Source: Singulisphaera sp045290345 (lineage in GTDB: Bacteria > Planctomycetota > Planctomycetia > Isosphaerales > Isosphaeraceae). Taken from it: a stretch of DNA of 64,000 nt. A model generated the notes under the pieces. It saw only the letters and a list, made by a program, of their open reading frames with translations, was not told the DNA's origin and ran no database searches. The stretch is taken from positions 7,192,001 to 7,256,000 of the forward strand of contig NZ_CP155447.1 in NCBI RefSeq assembly GCF_045290345.1, written 5' to 3'. Below, in pieces: positions 27,301-37,500 of the stretch (position 1 is the first letter of the stretch; the number at the start of each line of letters is the position of its first letter). The translations under genes were made by a program, and so were the position numbers.

Positions 27301-30300
27301 CCCAGAAGCTCGAGGACCGTGGCGAGTGGGTCTTGCCCGGCCACGCAGGCCGAGCCGGAGAGGTGGGGACGCGTGCCGAGCACCTTGCCGATCATTCGGG
27401 TGCACGAGCCCCCCGGGCCGGTTTCGATGAAGACGCGGATGCCGTCTTCGTAGGCCTGGGCGACGACCGCCGGGAAGTCGATCCCGTCGATGGCGTGCGC
27501 GACGATTGCGTCAGCGGCCGTCTCGCGGTTGAGGTCGTACGACTCGCCTCGGGCTCCGCTGTAGAACCGAACGCCCGGGGGGGGCGTGGTTTTCAGGAGA
27601 TGCATCTCGCGGTAGGCGGGCTCGACTTGCCTTGTGATCTCGCAGTGGACCGTGCTGACCATCGGCAGGGGGAAGAACCGTCCGCCGAGTGTTCGGGCCA
27701 GGTCGAGCACGGCTTCGCGATGGCCGCCGACGACCACCTCGCGAGGCGTGTTGACGATCAAGAGATAGACCCGCTCGCGGCCGACGAGCGCTGCGCGGAC
27801 CGTCTCGGCGGAGTGGGGCACGATCCCGGCCAGCCAGTCGGCCGGGGCGTCTTCGGCCAGGGCCCAGGTGCGGCGGGCGGCCTCGCAGGGGCCGGCCAGC
27901 TCGGTCCGGAACAAAGGGGACGTTTGGATCCGCCTGAGCATCTCGTCACGCTCGGTCCACCCTCGGAGCGCGAACAGGGCCGACGATTCGCCCAGGCTGT
28001 AGCCGATCGTGGCTCGAGGCTCCACGCCGAAGCCACGGAGCAGGTCGCTGACCATGCCGCCCAGCGAGACCTGGCCGAGGATCGGCGCCCTCTGATCGGC
28101 GAACGGTTGGGAAAGGTCGCCGTTCCAGAACGTCTCCGGTGAGAACTGGCTCCGGAGGAACCCGGTCTCCTGGTCCTGCCCACGGAGCACCTCGGGCCAG
28201 AGCGCGGAGAGGCCGCGGCCCATGCCCGCGAAATGGTTGCCCACGCCCGGGAAGACGAATGCGATCCCGGCGTCGGGGCCGAGCGGACGGCGAGACAGGA
28301 AGACGCGATCTCCCTTCAGACGGAGCGACTCCGGCTCGTGCGGGTCTCGCTTGAGGCGCTGGCGGGCGTCGGCAAGTAGCTCGGGCAAGCTCCAGGCCAC
28401 ACGTCGAGTCGACTCGGTGAGCGACCCAGGGGGCGTGTCGGCCGCGAGCACCGCCAGGCCGAGCCGCTGGCGGGGGGCACCCGCGTGGCGCTGCCACCAG
28501 ACTCGGGCCAGTGCTTCGATCGGCAGTCCGGAATTCTGAGCGGCGAGTCCCTCAAGCTCCTCCATCTGGCGGAGCAGACCCGGCTCATCGTCCGCCTCGA
28601 TCGCGAAGAGGGCGAGGTGGCGCTTGCCGAGCGGCTGGACCCGATCGAGAGTGGTCGTTCCTGCCTCGGGTTCGAACCCTTCGAGGACGATGTGGTGACA
28701 ATTCCCCTCAATGCCGAGTGCGCTCACGGCGGCGCGGCGCGGTCCTTGAGCGCGGTCGCGGAGCCAGAATTGTGGTCCTTGCGGCAAGAAGAACGGGGAG
28801 TCCGCCGCGGCCAGCTCGGGGCGAAGCGTTTCACCCCCTCGAAGCGGCGGGAGGATCTGCTGGTGCAGACAGAGCGCTGTTTTGATCAGCGAGGCCAGGC
28901 CGGCCGCCGCGCCGGCGTGGCCGACGTCCCCCTTGACCGACCCCAGGGCGCACGAGGACGCTTTCGGCCAGGCCGAGCCGAGGGTCGCCAGGGCTTCGGC
29001 CTCGACCTGATCTTCGTCGGGCCGGCCGCTGCCGTGGGCTTCCAGGTAGCCGACGCTGGCCGGCTCGACTCCCGAGGCGGCGTAGGCCCGCCGCGCGGCG
29101 GTCTCATAGGCGATTGGGTCGGCCCCGCTCGAGGTGCCGACGCCGCGAATGACCGCGTAGATCCGGTCGCCGTCGCGAATGGCGTCGTCGAGCCGCTTCA
29201 CGATCAAGGCGGCCGCGCCGTCGCTGGGGACGGTGCCGTCGGCATTCGGGTCCAGGGGGCGGACGGTGCCTGACGGGGAGAACGGGTGGACCCGATCGGC
29301 ACAGCGGAAGGTGCGCGGGTCGCAGGCCAGGTCCACGGCGCCGACGATGGCCTCGTCGATCTCCCCTTGGCCGAGCAGGCGGACGGCGACATCAAGGGCG
29401 CGGGTGCCTGAGGTCTCTTCGCTGGAGACCGTGAAGCTTGGCCCGCCGATCCGGAACTCACGGGCAATCCGGCTGGCGACCAGGCCACCGAGCGCTCCCA
29501 TCGTCCGGTTGGCCGTCAGCGGGGGGCCTGCCGTATCGCGGAGGCTCGTGATCCAGCTTTCGAGGGCATCGTCCGCCAGGTTCAGGCCGAGCTCTTTGTT
29601 CCAGCGTCTGGCGCTGGGGAGCATCGACCAGCGGACGTGGAAGTTGGTGGTGTTCAGGTCGAGCCCGATCCCGACGAAGACCCCGGCGCGGAGCCGTCGG
29701 CGATCGTCCCAGCCGGCGTCGGCGATCGCGTCGGCCGCGACTTGAAGGGCCAGCGACTGCTGCGGGAGCATCTCCTCGAGCTCACGAGGGGGGATCCGGA
29801 ATTGCTCGGGCCGAAGCGCGAGCTCATCAATGCCGTATCCCTTGGGTATGGTTCGCTCGCCTAAGGAATTCTGCTCGCCTGGGTTGTGGAACCAGGCCGA
29901 GTCTTGAACGCCCCACCAGTTGGTCAACTCGGCCGGTCCGCCCGGGATCTCGCCGCCGAGCACTCGTTCCTGAAAGGCCCGCAGCCCTTGAAAGGGGCCG
30001 AAGTGCGCGGCCATGCCGACGATCGCAACGGGGATGGAGGGCAACGGCTTGGTCGGCTCGCTCGCGGGCTCCGCCGACTCAGGAACCCATTCTTCAATCA
30101 AGGCATGAGCGTTGATTCCGCCGAAGCCGAACCCACTGACCGCGGCGCGGCGGGGCTGCCCATCGGGTCGCGCGGGCCAGGGCTGGGCCGCGCTGAGGAT
30201 TTGGAACGGGCTGCTCCCTGGCTCATCCAGGCTCGGCGCGGGGGTCGTGAAGTTCGCGGTCGGCGGGAGCGTCTTGTGCTTGAAGGCGAAGAGAACCTTC

Positions 30301-31424
30301 ATGAGGCCGGCCGACCCCGCCGCCGTCAGGGCGTGGCCGATATTCGACTTCACCGAGCCGATCGTGCACTGCCCGGCGGACCATCCTTCAGTCCCCCAGA
30401 GCGTTCGCAAGCTGGCGAACTCGACAGCGTCGCCGACTGGCGTGCCGGTCGCGTGGCACTCGATGAGGTCGACGTCGCGCGGGTCCCAGCCGGACCGCTC
30501 GTAGGCCGAACGCATCGCGCGGAGCTGGCCTTCGGAGCTGGGGGCCAGCAGGCCGCCGTCCACGTCGTTGGAGAGGCCGACGGCCGCGATGATCCCGTGG
30601 ATCGTGTCCCCTTGGCGGCGGGCGTCGCTCAGCCGTTTGAGGACGAACATCCCCGCCCCTTCGCCAACGACCAGGCCGTCGCCTTGGGCGTCGAACGGCG
30701 AGGGTCGGCCCGAGGCCGAGAGCGCTCGGAGCTGCGAGAACCCCATCTGGGTGTAGAGCGGGTCAGGCCGCGACAGGCCGCCGGTCAGCATCGCGTCGGC
30801 CCGCCCCGACAGAAGCTCGTCCGCCGCGAGCTTCAGAGCGTAAAGCGACGAAGCGCAGGCGGCGTCGAGCGTATACGTGCCTCCGCCCAGTCCGAGGGCC
30901 TTCGCCAGGACCCCGGCCGGCAGTCCCGCCACGTATCCGTTGAGCGGCTCGCTGCGATTGGCCGTTTGATCCGCCGCCCCGACCTGCTCGGCAATCGTCT
31001 GCCCGAGCACCTCACGCGCCAGGGCCGACGAGGTCTCGGTCGGTAGCACGATGTTTCCGAAGACGACGCCGACCCGGCTCCGGTCCAGGTCTGCCGTCAC
31101 AGCGCTTTGCCAGGCCTGCCGGCCGGCGTGGAGGGCCAGGTGGAACATTGGGTCGAGCCGCCCGAGTTCCGCCGGGTCGAGGTCGAGTCCGTCAGGGTCG
31201 AGCTGGAAGCCTTCGATGAAGCCGCCACGGGTCGAGTAGACCCGGTCGGGAGCTCCGACCCGAGGGTCGTAGGCATCGGCGACATCGAGCAGCCACCGTC
31301 CGCGCGGAACCTCTCGGGTGGTGTCGACTCCCGCCGCGATGTTCGCCCAAAACCGATCCAGGTCGGGAGACTGGGGGAAGATTCCCCCGATCCCCACGAT
31401 CGCCACGCGTTCTCGATGCTGCAT
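24327..31424 (-). CDS. pfaC: polyunsaturated fatty acid synthase subunit, KS-CLF-AT-DH-DH (PfaC-like)
   Basis: This 2365-residue megasynthase has, in order: an active KS (about 5-455; TLDAACASS, Cys about 190, ECHATGTPVGD, VKSNIGH); a KS-like chain-length factor (about 468-915) in which the Cys is replaced by Glu (VSSEETSG, about 670); an acyltransferase (about 1054-1385; GYSLGES, Ser about 1143); a linker with three 20-residue MVGRAHPT-containing repeats (about 1421-1484); and two FabA-like double-hotdog dehydratases (about 1595-1980 and 2046-2365) with HFVDDRVMPG and HFHQDPVCPG active-site motifs. No C-terminal acylglycerolphosphate acyltransferase is present. The AT in this position replaces a separate PfaB. 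It acts with the PfaA-like and PfaD proteins to build cis-polyene chains. Confidence 0.93.
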   Translation of the reverse strand: MQHRERVAIVGIGGIFPQSPDLDRFWANIAAGVDTTREVPRGRWLLDVADAYDPRVGAPDRVYSTRGGFIEGFQLDPDGLDLDPAELGRLDPMFHLALHAGRQAWQSAVTADLDRSRVGVVFGNIVLPTETSSALAREVLGQTIAEQVGAADQTANRSEPLNGYVAGLPAGVLAKALGLGGGTYTLDAACASSLYALKLAADELLSGRADAMLTGGLSRPDPLYTQMGFSQLRALSASGRPSPFDAQGDGLVVGEGAGMFVLKRLSDARRQGDTIHGIIAAVGLSNDVDGGLLAPSSEGQLRAMRSAYERSGWDPRDVDLIECHATGTPVGDAVEFASLRTLWGTEGWSAGQCTIGSVKSNIGHALTAAGSAGLMKVLFAFKHKTLPPTANFTTPAPSLDEPGSSPFQILSAAQPWPARPDGQPRRAAVSGFGFGGINAHALIEEWVPESAEPASEPTKPLPSIPVAIVGMAAHFGPFQGLRAFQERVLGGEIPGGPAELTNWWGVQDSAWFHNPGEQNSLGERTIPKGYGIDELALRPEQFRIPPRELEEMLPQQSLALQVAADAIADAGWDDRRRLRAGVFVGIGLDLNTTNFHVRWSMLPSARRWNKELGLNLADDALESWITSLRDTAGPPLTANRTMGALGGLVASRIAREFRIGGPSFTVSSEETSGTRALDVAVRLLGQGEIDEAIVGAVDLACDPRTFRCADRVHPFSPSGTVRPLDPNADGTVPSDGAAALIVKRLDDAIRDGDRIYAVIRGVGTSSGADPIAYETAARRAYAASGVEPASVGYLEAHGSGRPDEDQVEAEALATLGSAWPKASSCALGSVKGDVGHAGAAAGLASLIKTALCLHQQILPPLRGGETLRPELAAADSPFFLPQGPQFWLRDRAQGPRRAAVSALGIEGNCHHIVLEGFEPEAGTTTLDRVQPLGKRHLALFAIEADDEPGLLRQMEELEGLAAQNSGLPIEALARVWWQRHAGAPRQRLGLAVLAADTPPGSLTESTRRVAWSLPELLADARQRLKRDPHEPESLRLKGDRVFLSRRPLGPDAGIAFVFPGVGNHFAGMGRGLSALWPEVLRGQDQETGFLRSQFSPETFWNGDLSQPFADQRAPILGQVSLGGMVSDLLRGFGVEPRATIGYSLGESSALFALRGWTERDEMLRRIQTSPLFRTELAGPCEAARRTWALAEDAPADWLAGIVPHSAETVRAALVGRERVYLLIVNTPREVVVGGHREAVLDLARTLGGRFFPLPMVSTVHCEITRQVEPAYREMHLLKTTPPPGVRFYSGARGESYDLNRETAADAIVAHAIDGIDFPAVVAQAYEDGIRVFIETGPGGSCTRMIGKVLGTRPHLSGSACVAGQDPLATVLELLGRLIAERVPINLASLYGVETTRAASEPSGRVIRVSVGGRPFPSSGNLPERHEPLAEHMVGRAHPTGNPERHEPLAEHMVGRAHPTGNPERHEPLAEHMVGRAHPTGNPERIAASANPARNGHQGTAAVPQLALEIDPLTLQLASSETAKAEAHEAFLRVSGNIGQTMSNQLAFQMALIEALMAEPTAPSPSPIVGVPLVEDYAPPTTSHHQSEPPALDRNQCMEYAIGSIGAVLGPDFAAIDAHPTRVRLPDEPLMLVDRILTIEGEPRSMQSGRVVTEHDVLPGAWYLDGGRIPTCIAVESGQADLFLSAYLGIDFITKGHAVYRLLDAVVTFHRGLPGPGDVIRYDIHIDHFFRQGETYLFRFRFEATVGGVPLMTMSEGCAGFFTAKALAAGEGVVAPRLQRQTRPSGRPADWVELVPMAVESYSAHQVEALRQGDLATAFGSRFAGLSLQNPARLPGGRMTLVDRVETLDPKGGRFGLGLIRAEADIHPDDWFMTCHFVDDRVMPGTLMFECCLHTLRIYLTRMGWIGEHDQVACEPVPGVASRLKCRGQVIESTRMVTYEVSIKELGYGPEPYAIVDALMYADGKPVVEITDMSLRMTGLSREAVETLWANRPEGTGTVSANSEPVPLFDCDRITAFAIGKPSEAFGAPYKIFDSGRVIARLPGPPFQFLDRITAIDAEPWKHVAGGVIEARYDIPADAWYFAAERQGRMPFAVLLEAALQPCGWLAAYIGSALTSEEDLKFRNLGGSAVQFVEVTPETGTLVTTVKITKVARSGGMIIQNYDLEVRAAAGGQLIYRGDTYFGFFRAEALAEQIGIRDAALYQPGPDERARAKQLDYPRTPPFPDEQLRMIDQVDLFIPDGGPAGLGFIEGSQDVDPGAWYFKAHFHQDPVCPGSLGLESFRQLLKVVAAERWGVGSESQFEDAAPDVPHRWTYRGQVLPTAGRVVVQATITKVDDHRRRLWAAGFLTVDGRTIFQMNDFTLGFNP
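26974..27161 (-). repeat. three tandem 60-bp units inside the PfaC-like coding sequence
   Basis: The 60-bp period is exact for about 3.1 copies apart from one mismatch at 27143. On the coding strand each unit encodes RHEPLAEHMVGRAHPTGNPE. The core GGTGGGCACGGCCCACCAT in each unit equals one arm of the dispersed intergenic inverted repeats. It lies in the linker between the AT and first DH domains, where length changes should be tolerated. Because 60 is divisible by three, the frame is kept. Confidence 0.95.
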
Positions 31425-31485
31425 TGCTCTTGGTGTCGATGAGTGGCGAAGAGTCGTTTACCGACTGTCAGAAGCGTTGGCTGTG

Positions 31486-31565
31486 TCTCTCTTGTAGGGT
31501 GGGCACGGCCCACCAACTTTATTGGCAAAACGGGATGGTGGGCCGTGCCCACCCTACAAGAGAGG
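31486..31565. repeat. long perfect inverted repeat between the PfaA-like and PfaC-like genes
   Basis: The arms (31486-31515 and 31536-31565) are nearly 30 bp, essentially perfect, with a 20-nt loop, and carry the GGTGGGCACGGCCCACC core. The element begins 12 nt after the PfaA-like stop codon and ends about 60 nt before the PfaC-like start (coding-strand view). It could terminate part of the transcription or protect the upstream mRNA end, tuning the ratio of the two subunits. Confidence 0.85.
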
Positions 31566-31577
31566 AGGCTTACGGCT

Positions 31578-34500
31578 TTAGCCGATCGGGGTCATCTGGT
31601 TGCGTCGAAACGCCTGGTTCAGGGAAGAATCGATCACGCATTCGTAGTCCCCCATGCGAGCGACGACCTGGCCGTCCCCGTCGAGGAACTCGATGTCGGC
31701 GCGGGCGCGATGGGTCCCGGCCTCGGTGATTCGCGTGAGGATGCGGACCCCGTCCGTCGGGAAGGCGCGGCGGAACTGGCGGTAGTTGCCGACGAACGTG
31801 GGGAGCGAACCGACACCGGACCGCTCGACGCTCCAGACGATCAGCATCTGGAAGGCACAGTCGAGGGCCAGAGGGTCGGTCACCCAGGCCTGGCGGAGCG
31901 GCCGATCGAGCCAGGCTTGCGGCAGTGGCGCGGTCGCGGCCGAGGCGACGATGCCCGACTCGTCGCACCCTTCGATCCGCTCCAGCCCTTGCAGGTCGGG
32001 GCCATGAAACAGGACGTCGCGATAGAGTTCGGTCACGCCGGCCGCCAGCGGAGGCAGGCTGCGTTCCTCGATCGAAGGCTGGGCCTGCGTCGTGTACCGG
32101 TCGGCCAGGATCACCTCGCCCTTGGCGTGCGCGATCTCGCGGCCGTCGCCCAGCACGCCACGGACCTCGACGGCCACCTTGTAGGAAGAGCCGTCACGGA
32201 CCCCCTTGCCCGCGAACACGCGGATCGTCTCCGGACGATCGTCGCGAAGCACGACCCCCTTGAAGAGGCGGAGGTCGTCGATCCCCGCAAAGACGAGCCC
32301 CGGGTTCCGCTGCAAGGCCCCCTGGGCGAGCCATTCGAGGATCAGAGCCATCGGCAAGACCGGCCGACCGTCGATCACATGCGCCCCGAGGATGGGGGTC
32401 GTCGTCAGATCCAGGGTCCGTTCAAAGATCGGGGCATGCCCGGGGTTCGCGGCGGCCTGCTGCCCGTTCTCGGCCCCATTCCCGTGGTGCGGCGGCCCCT
32501 CTTCCTTGCGTTCCCCAGCGCCCAGGATCACGACTTCCACCGGCCGGTCGGTCGTCGCCTGGATCTCTTCCACCAGATAGCGGGCCCCATCGCGCGGCGG
32601 GATCAGCGGGATCCCTTCCGACTCGAACAGGGGGCGAAGCGACGGTGTGACCATGCCGCCGTCCCAAGGGCCCCAGTTGGCCGCGACGACGCGACATGAC
32701 GGACGGTCGCGGGCCTCGCGCTGGGCCCACTTGTTGAGGATCTCGTTGGCCGCCGCATAAGCGACTTGCCCCGTCCGGCCGAACCGCGCGGTGGAGGAGG
32801 AGAAGAGAGCGAGGACGCGGAGGTCGTCTCCCGCCGTGGCGTCGAGCAAGGCACGCAGGCCGGCGACCTTGGTGTCGAAGACGGTGGCGAACTGCTCGTC
32901 GCTCTGGTCCTCGATCCGGCGGTCGGCCAGCACCCCCGCGCCATGGATCAAGGCGCGAATGGGCCCGAACTCGTTGCGGATCTCATCGAGTCGAGCGTGC
33001 AGCGATCCGGCGTCGCGGACGTCGGCCGAGCGGTAGACCACGCGGGACCCGGCGGCTTCGATCCGCGCGAGGTTGGCGAGGATCTCCCGGTTGGCCGAAA
33101 GGTCGCGGAACTGGGATCCGATGAGCTGCGGGGTTGCGTGACCGTTGGCGCGGGCCACCAGGGCCCGCTTGATCTCGGCCTCGTCGGCGAGCGGAGCCAG
33201 CCAGTCGGGCTCGGAGACCGGCTCGGGGCTGCGGCCCAGCAACACGATCGTCGGTTGCAAGGCCTCGGCCAGGGCCACGGCCGCTTCGGCGGTAATCCCC
33301 CGGGCTCCTCCGGTAATGATGACCACGTCGCCCGGCTTGAGCCCGGACGAGTCGGACTGGCTCAAGCCGGCCAGGTCACGGGAGACGAGCTGCAAGGTGG
33401 TTCGCGTGCCGTCCGGCCCGAGGCCCACTTCCACCGGACCGCGCTGGAAGATTTCGGCGAGGAGCAGGGTGGCCGCCTTGTCCGGGCTCTCGATCGCGGG
33501 ATCGAGGTCGATCGCCTTGCAGGCGACTTCGGGCCATTCGTGGCCGGCCGTTTTGGCCAGCCCCGCCAGCCCGCCCGAGGTCGGAGCGGCGTTGGAGCCG
33601 GCGGGTAAACCGCGGAGACCGAACGAACCATCCAGCCGCGAGACGGTCGCGAGCACCGCGCCCGAGTTCTGCCCCGCCTGTCTCAGGCTGCCGGCGCACG
33701 TTCGGAGCAGTCGGAACGCCTCTTTGATCGACGAGCCGTCCTCATCTGTCTTCGCGCCCAGGAGCAGGAGTCCGTCGAGCTGGGTCGGCGGAGTCGCCGT
33801 CTCAATCTCTGAACGATCGACGAGCCGAGGATGATAGCCCCGCTCCATCAGCCGGGCGGCCAGGGCCGATGCGAGACCACGGTCATCGCCGGCGATCCAG
33901 ACCTCTCCCCCAGCGCGAATCGCCACGGCCGCCCCGTTCTCTCGAGGCTCGAGAGGCACGCTTGTCACCACCAGCCGCTGAATCGCGGGCCGAGCGGTCG
34001 GCTGGTTTGATTCAACCTTGGCCGGAGCAGGAGTCGCCGTCTTGGCAGGCTGGGATGCCTTCTTTGCCAACGGCGCCGGAGCCGAAGTTGTGGGAGGCGC
34101 GAGGAATTCGACGATCTGCCCGAGGGTTCGGAGTGTGCCGAGGTGTTCTGGCTTGACGACGGGTGCCTCGGGGAGCTGCTCCTGCAAAGCGGCGAGGATC
34201 TCGACGCGTTTGATGGAGTCGATGCCGAGGTCGGCGTCGAGGAGCATGTCGGGCTCGAGCATTTCGGCGGGATAGCCGGTCTTCTCCGAGACCACCGCGA
34301 GCAAGACGTCCTGGACCTGGGCCGTCGCGGGAGCCGACTGGATGACTTGCGGACCTGTCGTCACCGAGGAGGCCACGGCAACGACCGGCACGGCGAGGAA
34401 TTCGACGATCTGTCCGAGGGTTCGGAGCGTGCCGAGGTGCTCAGGCTTGACGACGGGCGCCTCGGGGAGCTGCTCCTGCAGAGCGGCGAGGATCTCGACG

Positions 34501-37500
34501 CGTTTGATGGAGTCGATGCCGAGGTCGGCGTCGAGGAGCATGTCGGGCTCGAGCATCTCGGCGGGATACCCGGTCTTCTCCGAGACTACCGCGAGCAAGA
34601 CCTGTCGGACGATCTCGGAGGAAGGGGAGTCGGTCACCGCTTCCGCGACGACGATCTGAGGGGCAGGAGCCGCGGCTCCGCCTTGTCCGAGGAATTCGAC
34701 GATCTGTCCGAGGGTTCGGAGCGTGCCGAGGTGCTCAGGCTTGACGACGGGCGCCTCGGGGAGCTGCTCCTGCAGAGCGGCGAGGATCTCGACGCGTTTG
34801 ATGGAGTCGATGCCGAGGTCGGCGTCGAGGAGCATGTCGGGCTCGAGCATTTCGGCGGGATAGCCGGTCTTCTCCGAGACCACGGCGAGCAAGACCTGCT
34901 GGATCCGATCGACCTGCGCGGGGGCCGCGACGGCCACTCGAGCCGGTACCGGGGCCGGTGCTCGTGTCGGGGCCGGAGCCGGTGCCGGGATTGGAGTACG
35001 TGCCGGCGCCGGCGCGGCTTGAACCGTCGGCGCGGGACGGGGCGACTCGATGACCGGCCTCGCTTGAGGCTCGGGGTGCGGCTGTGGCTGTGGCTGCGTG
35101 TGGAACCGAGGAGCGACGGCCTCGATCCCGTGTGCGTCGCGCGACCGGGGCAGCTCGGTTCGGGGCTGATAGGCCGGGGGCGTGGGCGTGAGGTCCACCA
35201 GGCCGAGTGAGGCGTAGGTCAGCCTCTGCTGTTGCTCGAGGAGTGTCTGGAAGGTGCGCTGCGCCTTATCCTGACCGTCGAGGAACTGCCGGTGCAACGA
35301 TGAGGTCTGCTCGCCCAGTTTCTGGAGGGCGACCAGATTGTCTTGTGCGTGGCGGAGCGCCTGGCCGAGCATCGCCGGATCGTTCGATCGGAGTGAAGGA
35401 GTCGGCGAGAGCTGTTGCTGGGGCGCGGGGGGCGTCGCGACTGGTTCGTGATGGGGGGGCGGAGTGGGCGAATGGGTGCCGTTCGTTGGATTCATGGGAT
35501 GACCGAGGTGCGTTCCGTTGCGTCCGTGAGGGGCCGCCGCGCCGCCGTTGGCCGAGGGAGCAGGGGCAGAGGCAGGCGTAGGCGTCGACTGAACGATCCG
35601 AGCCTGAGGCGTCGGCGCGGGCACAGTGCCCGACGCAGGGACTGAGGGGGTCGCGGGCCGCGTGGGGGCCGGCCGCGGCTTGGTCGCGAGCGAAGGCGTG
35701 GGGGCGGCGTTGGCTCCGCAGACCTTGACGGTCAGGCTCGGCTTGCGAGCAGGTTGCGGAGTGATGTCGACGCCGTCGTCCCACCGCGACAGCGCGACCG
35801 GGTGTCCCAGGGCGGCGACCTGCGCCAGGGCAAGCGCCAGATCATAAACATGTCCTCGCTTGCCTCGAGAGGCGTCGACGGCCAGCGCGGCGTGCTCACG
35901 GCCTTCGAGGATGGAGCGGACCAGGCCGGTGAGCTTGGCGTCGGGCCCGACCTCGAGGAACGTCCGGATCCCCGACCGGTGCATCGCCTCGACCTCGGCA
36001 ACGAACTCGACCGGCTCCGCGAGTTGCCCGGCGAGCAGGTTGCGAGCGGCTTCGGGGTCGCTCGGATAGGGGCTTGCCGTCGTGTTGGCGTAGACTGGGA
36101 TTCGAGCCGCCGTGAAGGGGACCGCGCGGACTGTTTCCAGGAAGGGCGTGCGGGCCTCGGCGACAAACCGGCTGTGGAACGCGGCCGACACGGCCAAGGG
36201 GCGTGCGGTGATTTTCCGCTCTTCAAAGAGCCGAGCCGCACGCGCGATCTCGTTGGCGGGCCCGGAGAGGACGGCCTGCCGCGGCGCGTTCTTGTTGGCG
36301 ATCACCACGTCGAGCCCCGCTTCGCGGACGACGGCCTCGATCCGGTCGAGTGGCGCGGCGACAGCCAGCATGGCCCCCCCTGCTCCGCCATAATCCGCCA
36401 TCAGCCGCCCGCGACGCCGCGACAAGGTGTCGAGCACCTGGGCGTCGAAGCAGCCCGCGGCGCAGAGCGCGGTGAGCTCGCCGTAGCTGTGGCCGGCAAC
36501 CGCGTCGGGCCGAACCCCGAAATGCTCGAGGAGCCGGAGGACGCCGAGGCTCATCGCCCCCAGGGCCGGTTGGGCCACGTCGGTCGCCCGGAGCGCGGTC
36601 TCTTGCGCCTCGAGCTGGGCGTCGGAGAAGGCCGGGTGCGGGAAGACGAGGTCGACCAGCCGTCGGCCGTCATCCAACGGGACGCCATCCGCTTCGGCCA
36701 GGGCGTCGTGGACTTGCGGGAACCGGCAGGCCAGGCCCCGGAGCATTCCCGTGTGCTGCGCCCCTTGTCCGGGGAAGAGCATCGCGAGCCCCCCGGCCGC
36801 GGGGCCGGTCGCGTAGTAGATCCCTTCGGGCGTGCGGGCGTGGGCCGCGCCGTTGCCATTCCCGTTCCCTGCGTGATGCGTGCCCCCTGGTCCGCGTTCG
36901 ACCAGGGAACGCGCTTGCTCCAGCAGGCTGCCCAGGTCGGCCTTGCCGCGTTCGACGACGAGGACGAGCCGGCAAGGGGCGTCGCTCTGGAACCGAGCCC
37001 GCGAGCGGGCCGCCTCGATCCGGAAGGCCGGCCAGGCGAGGTCGATCGGCCAGGCCTTGAGGGCGTCGAGCAGGGCGTTTTGGCTGGCGGCCGAGACGGC
37101 GAGGAGCTGGACGTCGCCGTCCCAGTCGACGACCTGTTTCTCGGTTTCCGCCTCTTCGAGGACGCAGTGGAAGTTGCTTCCGCCGAAGCCGAAGGCGCTT
37201 ACGGCCGCGCGTCGCGGATGTTCCGCACGCGGCATCCAGGGGCGGGCCTCGGTGTTGAGGTAGAAGGGCGACGTCCCCGGCGCGGCCCCTGCAATCGGCT
37301 CGGTCACCTTGGCCGTGGGGGGGAGCACCTTGTGGTGCAAGGCGAGTGCGGCCTTGATCAGGCCCGCGGCCCCCGCCGCCGCCTTGGTATGGCCGATCTG
37401 CGACTTGACTGATCCCAGGGCACACCACGTCTTCTCGGCGTCGGCCTTGCGGTAGACCTCATTGAGCGCGGCCATCTCGACCGCGTCTCCGACCTTGGTC

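Noticed and set aside
28670..30020. Chain-length-factor domain considered as a decayed KS (pseudogene sign)
   Set aside because: The rest of the domain is well conserved and the frame is intact. Loss of the Cys is the expected state of the second KS-like domain in PfaC-type proteins.
35754..37412. 552-codon plus-strand frame opposite the PfaA-like gene
   Set aside because: It lies across the KS-AT coding sequence on the other strand and has no domain or ribosome binding site.
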